Shown in pieces: positions 1-8,384 of a stretch of DNA of 45,192 nt (position 1 is its first letter; each line of letters starts with the position of its first letter). Source of the DNA: Deltaproteobacteria bacterium (GTDB lineage: Bacteria > Desulfobacterota > Syntrophobacteria > BM002); the NCBI GenBank assembly GCA_022340905.1, contig JAJDNB010000066.1:1-45192 (forward strand), written 5' to 3'. Made by a program: the position numbers and the translations under genes. The notes below the pieces were generated by a model. The model did no database searches, had not been told where the DNA came from, and was given only the letters and a program-made list of their open reading frames with translations.

Positions 1-1
1 G

Positions 2-643
2 GTGGGCATGAAACTGCGGGAGGCGAAACTGGTTCTTTCCCAGAATGGTCTGCAACTCGGTGGCATATGCAGGATTCCTACAACTCAATATCCGCGGGGT
101 ACGATAATAGCTCAACAACCAGAGTTTCTGCAGGAAATAGAGCGGGGGCAGTCAGTTGATTTCTTGATCAGTACTGGAAGCAAAGCTGTTGCAGTAGCTA
201 TGCCCAAACTGCGACAGCTTTCTGTGGGACAGGCCTTGAAAATACTCGAAGGGCTGGGTTTGCAACCCTCTGAGGTCAGGGAAGTTCACCAGCCTCAACA
301 ACCCTTGAACACCGTTGTTGATCAGCGTCCCTTGGAAGGGTATCGTGTAGATGGTGAAAGTTCCATAGTCTTGACCATTAATAGGCTTCCTCAGCCCAAA
401 GGGCAGGAGGCCAAGTTGTGGTGGTTCACCTATCACCTGGCGGCAGGCTATTTCAAAAAGGAGATTACTCTGATTGAACATAAAGACGGCAGAAATATTG
501 AACTATACCGCCAGATTCACCGACCTGGAGACCAGCTTGACTGGCTCATATTGGTCCGTTCTCCCGACGAGATAAGTATTCTGGTGGACGGTACGGTCCA
601 AAGGCAAGAACCACTGAGTTTTAAATGGCCGAGTTACTCTTAA
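2..643 (+). CDS. PASTA-domain protein, 3' part (start lies before the window)
   Basis: The first complete codon already reads VGMKLREA, the middle of a PASTA repeat (family pattern P-x-V-x-G-x-s-x-x-x-A), so the gene begins upstream of the window and the GTG at position 2 is not its start. Two PASTA repeats are visible, about residues 1-60 and 66-128, each with the A-x-x-x-L-x-x-x-G-L core. They are followed by about 85 residues of predicted beta structure (KLWWFTYHLAAGYFKKE...) that I do not recognise. PASTA repeats usually bind muropeptides or unlinked peptidoglycan outside the cytoplasm; here no kinase or transpeptidase domain is visible because the N-terminus is missing. It ends in TAA 50 bp before rpe on the same strand, so co-transcription is plausible. 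The family is secure, the function is not. Confidence 0.8.
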   Translation: MGMKLREAKLVLSQNGLQLGGICRIPTTQYPRGTIIAQQPEFLQEIERGQSVDFLISTGSKAVAVAMPKLRQLSVGQALKILEGLGLQPSEVREVHQPQQPLNTVVDQRPLEGYRVDGESSIVLTINRLPQPKGQEAKLWWFTYHLAAGYFKKEITLIEHKDGRNIELYRQIHRPGDQLDWLILVRSPDEISILVDGTVQRQEPLSFKWPSYS

Positions 644-693
644 GTTAATGAAAATTTTGCACTTGTTTAGTGTGACACATAACGGAGAACACT

Positions 694-1359
694 ATGAAGA
701 AGCTAGCGCCCTCAATTCTGTCTGCAGATTTTTCCAAACTGGGGGAAGAAGTTGCCGCAGTGACAGCTGCCGGTGCCGACTATATCCATGTGGATGTGAT
801 GGATGGCCACTTTGTTCCCAATATAACCATAGGGCCACTTGTGGTGAAGGCCGTACGGCGAAGCACCCATTTGCCATTAGACGTGCATTTAATGATCAGC
901 GAACCAGATCTCTACCTGGAGGAATTCATTGAAGCTGGGGCAGATATTGTTGGAGTACACGCGGAAATTCTGCCTCACCTACACCGCACACTGGAGCGTA
1001 TCAAGGAATTGGGTGCAAAGGTTTCAGTAACCCTCAATCCTTCAACACCTCTGGTGATGGTGGAACATGTCTTGGACATGGTGGATCAAGTGCTGCTAAT
1101 GACCGTTAATCCTGGCTTTGGTGGGCAGTTGTTTATCGAGGCAGTTATCCCAAAAATCAGAGCTCTCCGGAGGATTATTGATGAGCGCGAGCTGATGGTA
1201 GAACTGGAAGTGGATGGAGGAATCAATGAGGAGACCATAGGTGAAGCGGCTCGAGCCGGGGCTGATGTTTTTGTTGCCGGCTCGGCGGTTTTTTCTACTT
1301 CCGACTATGGCAGGACCCTGAGACTCTTCCGGGAGAAAATAAAAGAGGCACTCTCTTAG
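694..1359 (+). CDS. rpe: ribulose-phosphate 3-epimerase
   Basis: It interconverts ribulose-5-phosphate and xylulose-5-phosphate in the cytoplasmic pentose phosphate pathway. The 221-residue TIM barrel has normal family length. The metal ligands expected for the family are present: H32 and D34 in HVDVMDGHFVPN, H65 in HLMI, and D174 in VDGGIN; the phosphate-binding VNPGFGGQ follows residue 137. The ATG at 694 is preceded by GGAGA about 7 nt away. The gene follows the PASTA gene on the + strand and converges on metG. It ends with TAG, which shows that TAG is an ordinary stop in this genome. Confidence 0.97.
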   Translation: MKKLAPSILSADFSKLGEEVAAVTAAGADYIHVDVMDGHFVPNITIGPLVVKAVRRSTHLPLDVHLMISEPDLYLEEFIEAGADIVGVHAEILPHLHRTLERIKELGAKVSVTLNPSTPLVMVEHVLDMVDQVLLMTVNPGFGGQLFIEAVIPKIRALRRIIDERELMVELEVDGGINEETIGEAARAGADVFVAGSAVFSTSDYGRTLRLFREKIKEALS

Positions 1360-1363
1360 GAGA

Positions 1364-1463
1364 AGCTGGCAGCAGGGAAGGGGCAGCGGGCAGGAAAGAA
1401 TCTGTTCACTGATGCTGCTGGTTGCAAGCTGTTTGCTGCCTGCTGGCTGGGAACTCAGTGAAC
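1364..1463. repeat. heptad-phased inverted repeat, rpe/metG convergent junction
   Basis: The left arm 1364-1398 reads as five consecutive 7-mers (AGCTGGC, AGCAGGG, AAGGGGC, AGCGGGC, AGGAAAG). The right arm 1414-1448 reads as five 7-mers of roughly complementary type (GCTGCTG, GTTGCAA, GCTGTTT, GCTGCCT, GCTGGCT). An exact 9-bp inverted pair, GTTCACTGA at 1404-1412 and TCAGTGAAC at 1455-1463, overlaps the metG stop codon. It lies between two convergent genes and may act as a bidirectional 3'-end hairpin. Confidence 0.6.
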
Positions 1464-3350
1464 GTGACTCCCGGGCTTTTTTTTCTGTTCAGGTATAATT
1501 AGGGTCATCTCCTCCTCGTCACCAGCAACCAATATCATGCCCTCGGAGCGGATCCCCATCAATTTGGCGGGCTTCAGATTTGCCACTATCACCACCTGCT
1601 TGCCGGGCAAATCCTCCGGCGGATAACCTCGAGCAATACCGGCCACAATAGTTCGTCTCTCCCCTAAATCCACTTCTAGTTTGAGGAGGTTCTCTGATCC
1701 TGGGATCACCTCCGCTCGAAGGATCTCTGCCACCCGCAAATCCAATTGTTGGAATTCATCAAGCCGAACCAATGGTTTTCCTGAGGAGGCAACCCCGGCC
1801 GTCTCATCTTTGGTAGCTTTCTCAATTCTGGGGAACAAAGCTTTGCCCCGGTGTGTTTTTGTCTTCGGCGACAAGGTTCCCCAGAGGGCGTCTTGGTCGA
1901 GTCTCAACTCCAGCGGATCAATTTTAATACCCAGCCTATCAAGCAATTCTTTGCTGGTATCGGGCATGATTGGGGCCAGAAGTACCCCTACTACCTTTAA
2001 ACTTTCCAAAGAATAGTAGAGGACAGTTCGTAAACGGTCTTCCTTCTGCGGATCGCGAGCCAAAACCCAGGGGGCACTCTGGTCAATGTAACGGTTCACA
2101 TGGTTGATGACTTCCCAGATGGCCATAAGTGCTTTGTGGAACTGTAAATCTTCCATATGATGAACGTAGGTCTCAGGTAGTTTTTCTACCGCCTCTTTCA
2201 ATTCACTATCCTCTTTTTCTTCAACCTCCGACTGGGGAATCTGACCGAGGCAGTATTTATGGATCATGGTCAAAAGACGACTGCTGAGATTGCCGAGGTC
2301 ATTTGCCAAATCAGCATTTATTCTGGTAACAAGGGCCTCTTCACTGAAGCTGGCATCGAGGCCGAAGACCATTTCCCTCATGAGAAAATAGCGAAACCCG
2401 TCTAGGCCGTAAACTTTGAGGAGATCCAAGGGCTTGACTACGGTGCCTCTGCTTTTGGACATCTTTTTCTCCTCCACGTTCCAGTAGCCGTGAACATTGA
2501 GATGGAGGTAGAGAGGAATGCCAGCAGCCTTTAGCATGGTTGGCCAATAGATACCGTGGGGCTTGAGGATATCTTTGGCGATAAGATGCTGAGCCGCGGG
2601 CCAATAGGCTGAAAAGAGCGGGCCGTCGGGGTAGGACAGAGCGGAAACGTAGTTGATCAGAGCGTCAAACCAGACATAGGTCACGTAACGGTCATCAAAT
2701 GGTAAGGTGATTCCCCAACTCAATCTTGATTTTGGCCTCGATATACAAAGATCCTCTAGAGGTTCACTGAGAAAACTGAGCACCTCATTCCGGTAACGCT
2801 CCGGCCTAATGAATGTGGGATTTTGCTGGATGTGGTCGATGAGCCAGTCCTGGTATTTGCTCATTTTGAAAAAGTAATTTTCCTCCTCACGGGCAACGGG
2901 AGGACGATCATGCTGGGGGCACTTGCCATCAATCAGTTCTTTTGCGGTATAGAATCTTTCACAGCCTACACAATATTGACCGCTGTAGGAGCTAAAGTAG
3001 ATATCTTCCTGGTCGTAAACCTGTTGGAGGATATAGCGCACTACTCGTTTGTGCAGCTCATGTGTGGTGCGGATAAAGTAGTCGTTTGTAATGTTTAGAT
3101 CTGGCCAGGTTTTGCGAAACAACTCACTGATCTGGTCAACGTAAGCTTGAGGATCTTTCCCTGCGGCAGCGGCGGCTTCCACCACTTTGTCCCCGTGCTC
3201 ATCTGTACCGGTGAGAAAATAGGTCTGTTTGCCTGTGAGTTTATGAAAACGGTTCAGAACATCCGCAACAATGGTTGTGTAGGCATGGCCGAGATGGGGT
3301 GGAGCATTCACGTAGTATATGGGTGTGGTAATGTAATACCTATCTGCCAT
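1455..3350 (-). CDS. metG: methionyl-tRNA synthetase with C-terminal tRNA-binding domain
   Basis: It charges tRNA(Met) with methionine. The class I signature HLGH is at residues 19-22 and KMSKS at 296-300. One zinc knuckle is seen with C127-x-x-C130 and C144-x-x-H147, a single-knuckle arrangement like that of Thermus-type enzymes. The anticodon-binding helical domain covers about 350-510, and a Trbp111-like tRNA-binding OB domain (LDLRVAEIL ... KPAKLMGIRSEGM) fills about 530-631. Length 631 fits enzymes with the C-terminal dimerisation domain. The ATG is preceded by GGGAGG. It is the last gene of the yhaM-tmk-holB-ricT-metG operon, 14 nt after ricT. Confidence 0.97.
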   Translation of the reverse strand: MADRYYITTPIYYVNAPPHLGHAYTTIVADVLNRFHKLTGKQTYFLTGTDEHGDKVVEAAAAAGKDPQAYVDQISELFRKTWPDLNITNDYFIRTTHELHKRVVRYILQQVYDQEDIYFSSYSGQYCVGCERFYTAKELIDGKCPQHDRPPVAREEENYFFKMSKYQDWLIDHIQQNPTFIRPERYRNEVLSFLSEPLEDLCISRPKSRLSWGITLPFDDRYVTYVWFDALINYVSALSYPDGPLFSAYWPAAQHLIAKDILKPHGIYWPTMLKAAGIPLYLHLNVHGYWNVEEKKMSKSRGTVVKPLDLLKVYGLDGFRYFLMREMVFGLDASFSEEALVTRINADLANDLGNLSSRLLTMIHKYCLGQIPQSEVEEKEDSELKEAVEKLPETYVHHMEDLQFHKALMAIWEVINHVNRYIDQSAPWVLARDPQKEDRLRTVLYYSLESLKVVGVLLAPIMPDTSKELLDRLGIKIDPLELRLDQDALWGTLSPKTKTHRGKALFPRIEKATKDETAGVASSGKPLVRLDEFQQLDLRVAEILRAEVIPGSENLLKLEVDLGERRTIVAGIARGYPPEDLPGKQVVIVANLKPAKLMGIRSEGMILVAGDEEEMTLIIPEQKKKPGSHVH

Positions 3351-3364
3351 AGATCCTCCCTGAC

Positions 3365-4228
3365 TTAGCCCCTGTCCAAATCCTGGTCTGGTTTGATATC
3401 CTCTCTAGCAGCACATTGATGGCAACCTGCGGTCTTCTTTTCGAGATCGAAAAGCCCAAATTCAACCTCCCTACCATCGTTTAAGGCGACCACCACCCTC
3501 TTTTCCATGACGTTCTGGCGGACCACCTTCCCTTCACCTTCGGGGGTTATGATCCGTTTACCCACTTTGGGCATTCCCTTTTTCATCTCGATATAATCGG
3601 CATATTCATATTTGAGGCAACACATAAGCCGACCGCAAACACCAGATATCTTTGTTGGGTTCAGAGAGAGATTCTGCTCCTTAGCCATTTTTACTGAGAC
3701 GGAATGGAATTCTTTCAAAAATGTAGCGCAGCAGAGCTCGCGGCCGCAAGGGCCAATACCTCCAATCATTTTGGCCTTGTTTCGCACGCCGATTTGTCGA
3801 AGTTCGACTCGGGTGTGCAATTCTTTCACGAGATCTTTGACGAGCTCGCGGAAATCCACTCGGCCGTCGGCATAAAAGTAAAAGATGATTTTAGACCCAT
3901 CGAAGAAGCTCTCCACGTCCACTAAAGTCATGGGTAGAGCGCGCTCTTTTATGCGGTCCTGGCAGAAAGCGTGAGCTTCTTTTTCTCTGGTGAGACATTC
4001 CTGGTATTGCTGGCGATCGTTATCGTTAGCCAACCTGAATACTTCTTTCAATTGGTCCTTGGGGAAATTAGGATCTCGCTTTCTCACCGGAGTTGCCACT
4101 ATACCAAAACTTAAACCCTTCTCGGTCTTGACAATGACCTCGTCTCCCTCCTTGAGAACAAAGTGACCTGGAGCGAAGTTATATATTTTGCCGCCTTCTC
4201 GGAAGCGGATGCCAACGATATTATCCAT
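3365..4228 (-). CDS. ricT: PSP1-domain protein, RicT/YaaT family
   Basis: The 287-residue protein has a PSP1 domain at about 60-150 and the diagnostic cysteine clusters CGRELCC (C161, C166, C167) and CGRLMCC (C198, C203, C204), plus a C-terminal CxxC (CHQC). In Bacillus subtilis the homologue YaaT works in the RicA-RicF-RicT complex, which affects RNase Y-dependent mRNA processing and carries Fe-S clusters. No RicA or RicF homologue is visible in this window, so the same role here is inference. The ATG at 4228 has AGGA 6 nt upstream. Its position between holB and metG resembles the tmk-holB-yaaT order known from Firmicutes. Confidence 0.92.
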   Translation of the reverse strand: MDNIVGIRFREGGKIYNFAPGHFVLKEGDEVIVKTEKGLSFGIVATPVRKRDPNFPKDQLKEVFRLANDNDRQQYQECLTREKEAHAFCQDRIKERALPMTLVDVESFFDGSKIIFYFYADGRVDFRELVKDLVKELHTRVELRQIGVRNKAKMIGGIGPCGRELCCATFLKEFHSVSVKMAKEQNLSLNPTKISGVCGRLMCCLKYEYADYIEMKKGMPKVGKRIITPEGEGKVVRQNVMEKRVVVALNDGREVEFGLFDLEKKTAGCHQCAAREDIKPDQDLDRG

Positions 4229-4276
4229 ACAGTTTCCTAATCAAATGGTTCTCACTGATTGTCTCAATTTCCGAAT

Positions 4277-5335
4277 TCAACTACGGATCTCAAAAAATCG
4301 CTCCCTGGTAAAAACCGAAAAATCTACGTCCTTCTCCTTGCCAAGGCCCCTTGCTTGGGTGTGCAATGAGAGTAAGAGCGTTTCGAGGCTCAATCTTTTG
4401 TTGACATTGTAACCCATAGCTCTCTGTATTGCGCAGACAAGGTCGAAGAACTGCCATAGTTGATGGGAACTCATCTGCGACGCCATGGCTTTTATCTTAT
4501 TGTCAAGATCTGAATTCAACAGGTCCACCCTGGCGGTTGCCTCCATCTTCTGTACCAGGAGATCTCTAATCCACGTTTTCAACCATTCTAGATCTTGTTG
4601 TAAATCCAAGTTGTCACCTTTCCACCTGTCCGTTGCAGCTAAGAGGTCAGAGATTCGAGATTTGTGGATTTCGGCAACTGTCTCGAGAATCCAGTTGCGG
4701 CGGCTAAGCTTTTTTCCATCCAGCAAGGCCACTGCTCGAGATAGACTTCCATCTGCCAACCTGGCTATTACCTCTGCGCGCTCTGGTGATATGGAGTGAG
4801 TTTTACACAGATAGGCAGATATTTCCGCCATAGACAAGGGTTGAAAAGGCAGATGGAGACAGCGCGAGACAATGGTGGGGAGAAGGGCTCTGGTTTCTGT
4901 TGCGGTTAAAATGATTAAATTATCCGCCGGTGGTTCCTCAAGGACCTTGAGAAGAGCGTTTGCCGCTTCTGCCTTTAAGTGTTGACTATTGATTATGGTA
5001 GTTACCCGGTAACGACCCTCGAGGGGTTTAAAACGCATACGGTGCTTAAGTGCACGTATTTGTTCTATCTTAATAAAAGGACCGTCTCTCTCAATGAGGT
5101 CAATATCGGGATGATTCCCCCGAGCTATTTTTCGGCAGGAAATGCATTGGTCGCAACTATCTCCGTTGGCTCCGTGATGACAGTTGACCACTTTGGCAAG
5201 GGTGAGAGCGGTAAACTTTTTGCCAACTCCCTCCACGCCGGTGAAGAGAAAAGCGTGAGGCAAGAGGTCCTGGGCTAGGGCTCGCCGCAGGAGGCGAATT
5301 ATTCTTGTTTGGCCGATAATCTCAGAAAAACTCAT
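4277..5335 (-). CDS. holB: DNA polymerase III delta' subunit (clamp loader)
   Basis: This is a clamp-loader ATPase-fold subunit of the replicase. It has the N-terminal FSEIIGQ box, a P-loop-like GVEGVGKK at 33-40 (the usual Ser/Thr after Lys is Lys, so nucleotide binding may be weak, as in other delta' subunits), a zinc module with C52, C61, C64 and C67, the LLKVLEEPP box and the IVSRC sensor motif. The length of 352 is normal. It starts 8 nt after the tmk stop and is followed 48 nt later by ricT. No strong ribosome binding site is seen, which suggests coupling to tmk. Confidence 0.94.
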   Translation of the reverse strand: MSFSEIIGQTRIIRLLRRALAQDLLPHAFLFTGVEGVGKKFTALTLAKVVNCHHGANGDSCDQCISCRKIARGNHPDIDLIERDGPFIKIEQIRALKHRMRFKPLEGRYRVTTIINSQHLKAEAANALLKVLEEPPADNLIILTATETRALLPTIVSRCLHLPFQPLSMAEISAYLCKTHSISPERAEVIARLADGSLSRAVALLDGKKLSRRNWILETVAEIHKSRISDLLAATDRWKGDNLDLQQDLEWLKTWIRDLLVQKMEATARVDLLNSDLDNKIKAMASQMSSHQLWQFFDLVCAIQRAMGYNVNKRLSLETLLLSLHTQARGLGKEKDVDFSVFTRERFFEIRS

Positions 5336-5343
5336 CTATAGGT

Positions 5344-5985
5344 TCAGTCCATATCGTTCAAATGGGGTTCGAGTAAGGCCACGATTTCTTCGTGTAACTG
5401 CCCCTGTTCAAGGCTGGCATCAAATATTCTGAAACGATGGGGATTTTGGGCGGCAATCTTAAGATAACCCTCTCTTACCTTTTGATGGAAGGCTAGGTCT
5501 TGTTGCTCAAAACGATCTTCCCGTCCTTCCAGAGAGTTTTCAACCATCCGCTGTCGAGCTCGAGCCAACCCGACCTCTACCGGACAGTCAAGCAGTAGCG
5601 ATAAACGCGGCCAAATTCCCTGGGTTGCCATTTCATTTAGTTGCTGGATAAAAATGAGATCTTGATCTCGGGCGTAACCCTGGTAGACAGTGGTTGCATC
5701 GGCGAACCGATCACAAATGAGCCACTGGTGGGATTCCAGTGCTGGGCGGATCACCTGAGCAATATGTTGGGCCCGATCTGCCGCATAAAGAAACAACTCA
5801 GTAAGAGGTTCCATCTCGCTGTGGGCGGGATCGAGCAACATTTGTCGTATAAGTTTACCTAAGTGGGTGCCACCAGGCTCACGGGTCACCACGTAATGGA
5901 TGCCACGGTGCGATAAGAATTTCGTCAGCAGCTCCACTTGAGTCGTTTTACCGCACCCCTCTATGCCTTCAAAGCTAATAAACAC
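5344..5985 (-). CDS. tmk: thymidylate kinase
   Basis: It phosphorylates dTMP to dTDP. The P-loop GIEGCGKT is at 7-14, followed by the substrate motif REPGGT, the DR(Y/F) motif DRFADATTVYQGYARD and a LID region rich in Arg (RQRMVENSLEGREDRFE). At 213 residues it is standard length. The start is GTG at 5985, five nt after the stop of the upstream gene; GGGAGG lies about 12 nt upstream, inside the end of that gene. It sits with holB, so two genes supplying DNA synthesis are paired. Confidence 0.96.
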   Translation of the reverse strand: MFISFEGIEGCGKTTQVELLTKFLSHRGIHYVVTREPGGTHLGKLIRQMLLDPAHSEMEPLTELFLYAADRAQHIAQVIRPALESHQWLICDRFADATTVYQGYARDQDLIFIQQLNEMATQGIWPRLSLLLDCPVEVGLARARQRMVENSLEGREDRFEQQDLAFHQKVREGYLKIAAQNPHRFRIFDASLEQGQLHEEIVALLEPHLNDMD

Positions 5986-5990
5986 AGATA

Positions 5991-7055
5991 TTAACGTTCC
6001 TCCCGCTTACCTTCTGGAATGAGCAGATCCAAGAAACTATAATTTTGTGGCTCAGCCTCTTCCTCTTTCCCAAGGGTTCGAATCTCTCGGCCCTTGTTCT
6101 CCTCTGCGCTTCCTTTAAAAAAATAACGACCATAGACCCGCTGATATGCTGTCCAGTGAGAATCACTGCTCTGTTCAGCATCCAGCAGTCCTGAGACGTG
6201 GTTCATTTTGGCGTCGAGATCGTCTGCATAGTGCAGGGCGAAGGCCTCCAAGGTTTTTGGGCGTTTGGGTGAGCCAAACTCGTATTCTCCGTGATGGCTT
6301 ACCATGAGATGCTGGAGGGCGAGAGAGAGGTCTAGTGGGAATCCCTTAATCTTGTTGATCTCTGCTTGCACCCGCTGCACTCCGAGAACCACGTGGCCCA
6401 AAAGCCGACCAGCGTCAGTGTAATCAAGCTGCAACTGGCAAGAAAATTCCTCTACTTTGCCTATGTCGTGGAGAATGGCCCCAGTGACAAGCAAGTCTCG
6501 ATCCAAGCGAGGGTAGTGATCACAGATCCGACTCAGGAGTCTGGTAACAGAGACAGTGTGTTCGAGAAGGCCACCCAAGTAGGCATGGTGCATGGCCTTG
6601 GCAGCCGGAGACTGTTTCATTTGTTTGACAAACTCCGGGTCGGTGAGGAAGCTCTGCAAAAGACGTTTCAGATGCGAGTTCTTAACTTGAGTTACGAGAT
6701 TTGTGAGTTTGAGCCACTGATCCTCTGGGTCCTTCGGTCCTGTAGGCAGATAGAGGGTAGGGTTGACCGTATTGGGATCCTGTCGCTCCAGATTGCTAAT
6801 GTTCAGCTGGAGTTCGCCTTGGTAACGTTCCACTCTGGCGCGAACGTTTACAACATCGTTGACCTCAAATTCGCCGTCTAACTCCAGAGCTCGCTCCCAA
6901 ACACGCCCCTCAGTCTCACCAGAACGATCGGCTAGACGAACCCTCAGAAAGGGATTACCACTTCGGGTGTTTCCCAGGGTCTTGGCCTTGACCAGAAAGC
7001 TGCTTGAAAGACTTTCATTTTCCTTGAGTTCTGCGACGAAGCGTTTCGTTTCCAC
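5991..7055 (-). CDS. YhaM-like 3'-5' exoribonuclease (OB fold + HD domain)
   Basis: An N-terminal OB-fold nucleic-acid-binding domain (about 15-95, ending ELQLNISNLE) is joined to an HD phosphohydrolase domain (about 155-320) with H166 in LLEHT, H196-D197 in ILHDIGK and the late motif SHHGEYEFGSP...ALHYADDLDAK. This order is that of YhaM, a metal-dependent 3'-5' exonuclease acting on RNA and single-stranded DNA. The C-terminal about 35 residues are charged and probably disordered. The nearest in-frame start is GTG at 7055, with an in-frame TGA two codons upstream and no good ribosome binding site, so a start a few codons downstream cannot be excluded. It is the first gene of the operon with tmk, holB, ricT and metG. 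Confidence 0.88.
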   Translation of the reverse strand: METKRFVAELKENESLSSSFLVKAKTLGNTRSGNPFLRVRLADRSGETEGRVWERALELDGEFEVNDVVNVRARVERYQGELQLNISNLERQDPNTVNPTLYLPTGPKDPEDQWLKLTNLVTQVKNSHLKRLLQSFLTDPEFVKQMKQSPAAKAMHHAYLGGLLEHTVSVTRLLSRICDHYPRLDRDLLVTGAILHDIGKVEEFSCQLQLDYTDAGRLLGHVVLGVQRVQAEINKIKGFPLDLSLALQHLMVSHHGEYEFGSPKRPKTLEAFALHYADDLDAKMNHVSGLLDAEQSSDSHWTAYQRVYGRYFFKGSAEENKGREIRTLGKEEEAEPQNYSFLDLLIPEGKREER

Positions 7056-7120
7056 TACTCAATTCATCCATGGGCAGAGGTTTCTGCACAAGTACTCAAA
7101 TTGACATTACAAAGTGGTTC

Positions 7121-7148
7121 ATTCTACCCGAACTATTGCCGAAGTCAA
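7121..7148 (-). promoter_or_regulatory. sigma-70 promoter for the yhaM-tmk-holB-ricT-metG operon
   Basis: On the minus strand TTGACT (7143-7148) and TAGAAT (7121-7126) are separated by 16 nt. Each differs from consensus at one position. It lies about 60 nt upstream of the GTG start at 7055 in the only gap before this operon. Confidence 0.55.
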
Positions 7149-7211
7149 AGGGTAAAGAGCTGAGGAGAGGCGCGGGGAAAAGCCTTGGGTAAGGTGGAAA
7201 AAATTTCTCTC

Positions 7212-7369
7212 ATGCGCCGCATAGCGCCAAGCGCAGAGCGTAACGAAAGGTAATAGGCAGGTAAGATGCGTCTCATCACCCGTTGCCTACTCCCTCTAAT
7301 CTATAAATCAAAAATTTGACAAGTTAGCGTCACCCGCTCTGCGCTATGCTCTATGCGCCAAGCGTCACT
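7212..7369. repeat. heptad-phased inverted repeat 3' of the thioredoxin-reductase-like gene
   Basis: The left arm 7212-7239 is four 7-mers (ATGCGCC, GCATAGC, GCCAAGC, GCAGAGC). The right arm 7335-7369 is five 7-mers (CGCTCTG, CGCTATG, CTCTATG, CGCCAAG, CGTCACT). The core pair GCGCAGAGCG (7231-7240) and CGCTCTGCGC (7335-7344) is exact. A second weaker pair (TAGGCA near 7255, TGCCTA near 7302) lies between them. It begins 13 nt beyond the stop at 7383. Apart from this and the promoter at 7121-7148, I see nothing in the 328-nt gap 7056-7382. Confidence 0.65.
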
Positions 7370-7382
7370 GACTGCGGACTAG

Positions 7383-8285
7383 TTACCTGAATTGCTTGGC
7401 GTAAGCCGCCGCCTCTAGGCCAGCCACGCATCCCTCTCCCACCGCTTTGGCAAGCTGCCAGGGTAGCCCGCAGATGTCTCCGGCAGCAAACAACCCCTCT
7501 ATGTTTGTCTTTTGTTTCTTGTCGGTGGCAATATACTGAGGTGCGTCAGGATTCATAGCCACACCAAGTGCAGTGGCCAGTTCAATGGCACCCTTGGCGC
7601 CAAGTTCTATGAAAACCCCTTTCACATCGAGATTTTTTCCATTATCGAGGAGTAGGCCTTCCACCTGTTCTTGCCCGATAATTTCACTGACCTTTCGACC
7701 TTCGTGAATACTAACTTCACTCTTCCTCAGCTGATGGTCCAGAACTTCAGAAATATCCAGTCTTTCAGAGACAAGATGAACCTTACTTGTATAAAACATC
7801 ATGGTGAGAGCACCGCTGGCTGCAGCACTTTCGTTACCCACCACAGCCACCGGCTCACCGCGGAAAAAGCCTCCATCGCAATCCACACAGTAACTCACAC
7901 CGCGCCCGAATAATTCCTTCTCTCCCCTCACATTGAGTTTGTTCCGTGAAATACCCATGGCCATAATGAGAGCCCTGCACCTGAGATCTTCCCCACTTTC
8001 ATTTCGAATAATGAACCATTGATCTTCCTGGGAAACCTTTATCACGTCTTCATCCATAAAGATGGCACCGGCTGCCTCAGCCTGTTTTATTCCTTGCTGG
8101 AGTAAGTCTTCGCCTGCAGTTCTCTCCATGCAGCAATAGTTTTCGATATGGGCCCGATGCAAGCTACTCTTGAATGGTTTGCCCATTACCAATGTGGACA
8201 CCTTCGCACGAGTTGCATGGATGGCAGCTTGCAGTCCTGCCGGTCCACTCCCCAAGATGACTACGTCATAGACATTGGTTTCCAC
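7383..8285 (-). CDS. thioredoxin-reductase-like FAD flavoprotein lacking NADPH motifs
   Basis: The fold is that of low-Mr thioredoxin reductase: an N-terminal FAD site (VVILGSGPAG, glycines at 12-17), a redox-active C133-V-D-C136 followed by DGGFF, and the C-terminal FAD motif AAGDICGLPWQ. The central nucleotide-binding domain is unusual. The GxGxxA motif is replaced by GNESAA (150-155), and the HRRxxxR motif that binds the NADPH phosphate is replaced by SERLDIS. Known members without these motifs use ferredoxin or other donors, so use of NADPH is doubtful. I chose GTG at 8285 because AGGAG sits 6 nt upstream (8292-8296); an ATG at 8345 lacks this. The result is 300 residues. No thioredoxin gene is nearby. 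Confidence 0.85.
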   Translation of the reverse strand: METNVYDVVILGSGPAGLQAAIHATRAKVSTLVMGKPFKSSLHRAHIENYCCMERTAGEDLLQQGIKQAEAAGAIFMDEDVIKVSQEDQWFIIRNESGEDLRCRALIMAMGISRNKLNVRGEKELFGRGVSYCVDCDGGFFRGEPVAVVGNESAAASGALTMMFYTSKVHLVSERLDISEVLDHQLRKSEVSIHEGRKVSEIIGQEQVEGLLLDNGKNLDVKGVFIELGAKGAIELATALGVAMNPDAPQYIATDKKQKTNIEGLFAAGDICGLPWQLAKAVGEGCVAGLEAAAYAKQFR

Positions 8286-8384
8286 TTGCTTCTCCTTAAC
8301 ATTTACCTGGTAAATTCTAACCACAGACAGACTTGGATTCAACAAAACGAGCGAGTATTGGCGAAGTTGGAGATCACAAGTAGT

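Noticed and set aside
6075..6084. T-loop-like GGTTCGAATC
   Set aside because: It lies inside the yhaM-like coding sequence and no acceptor stem, D-loop or anticodon arm can be built around it.
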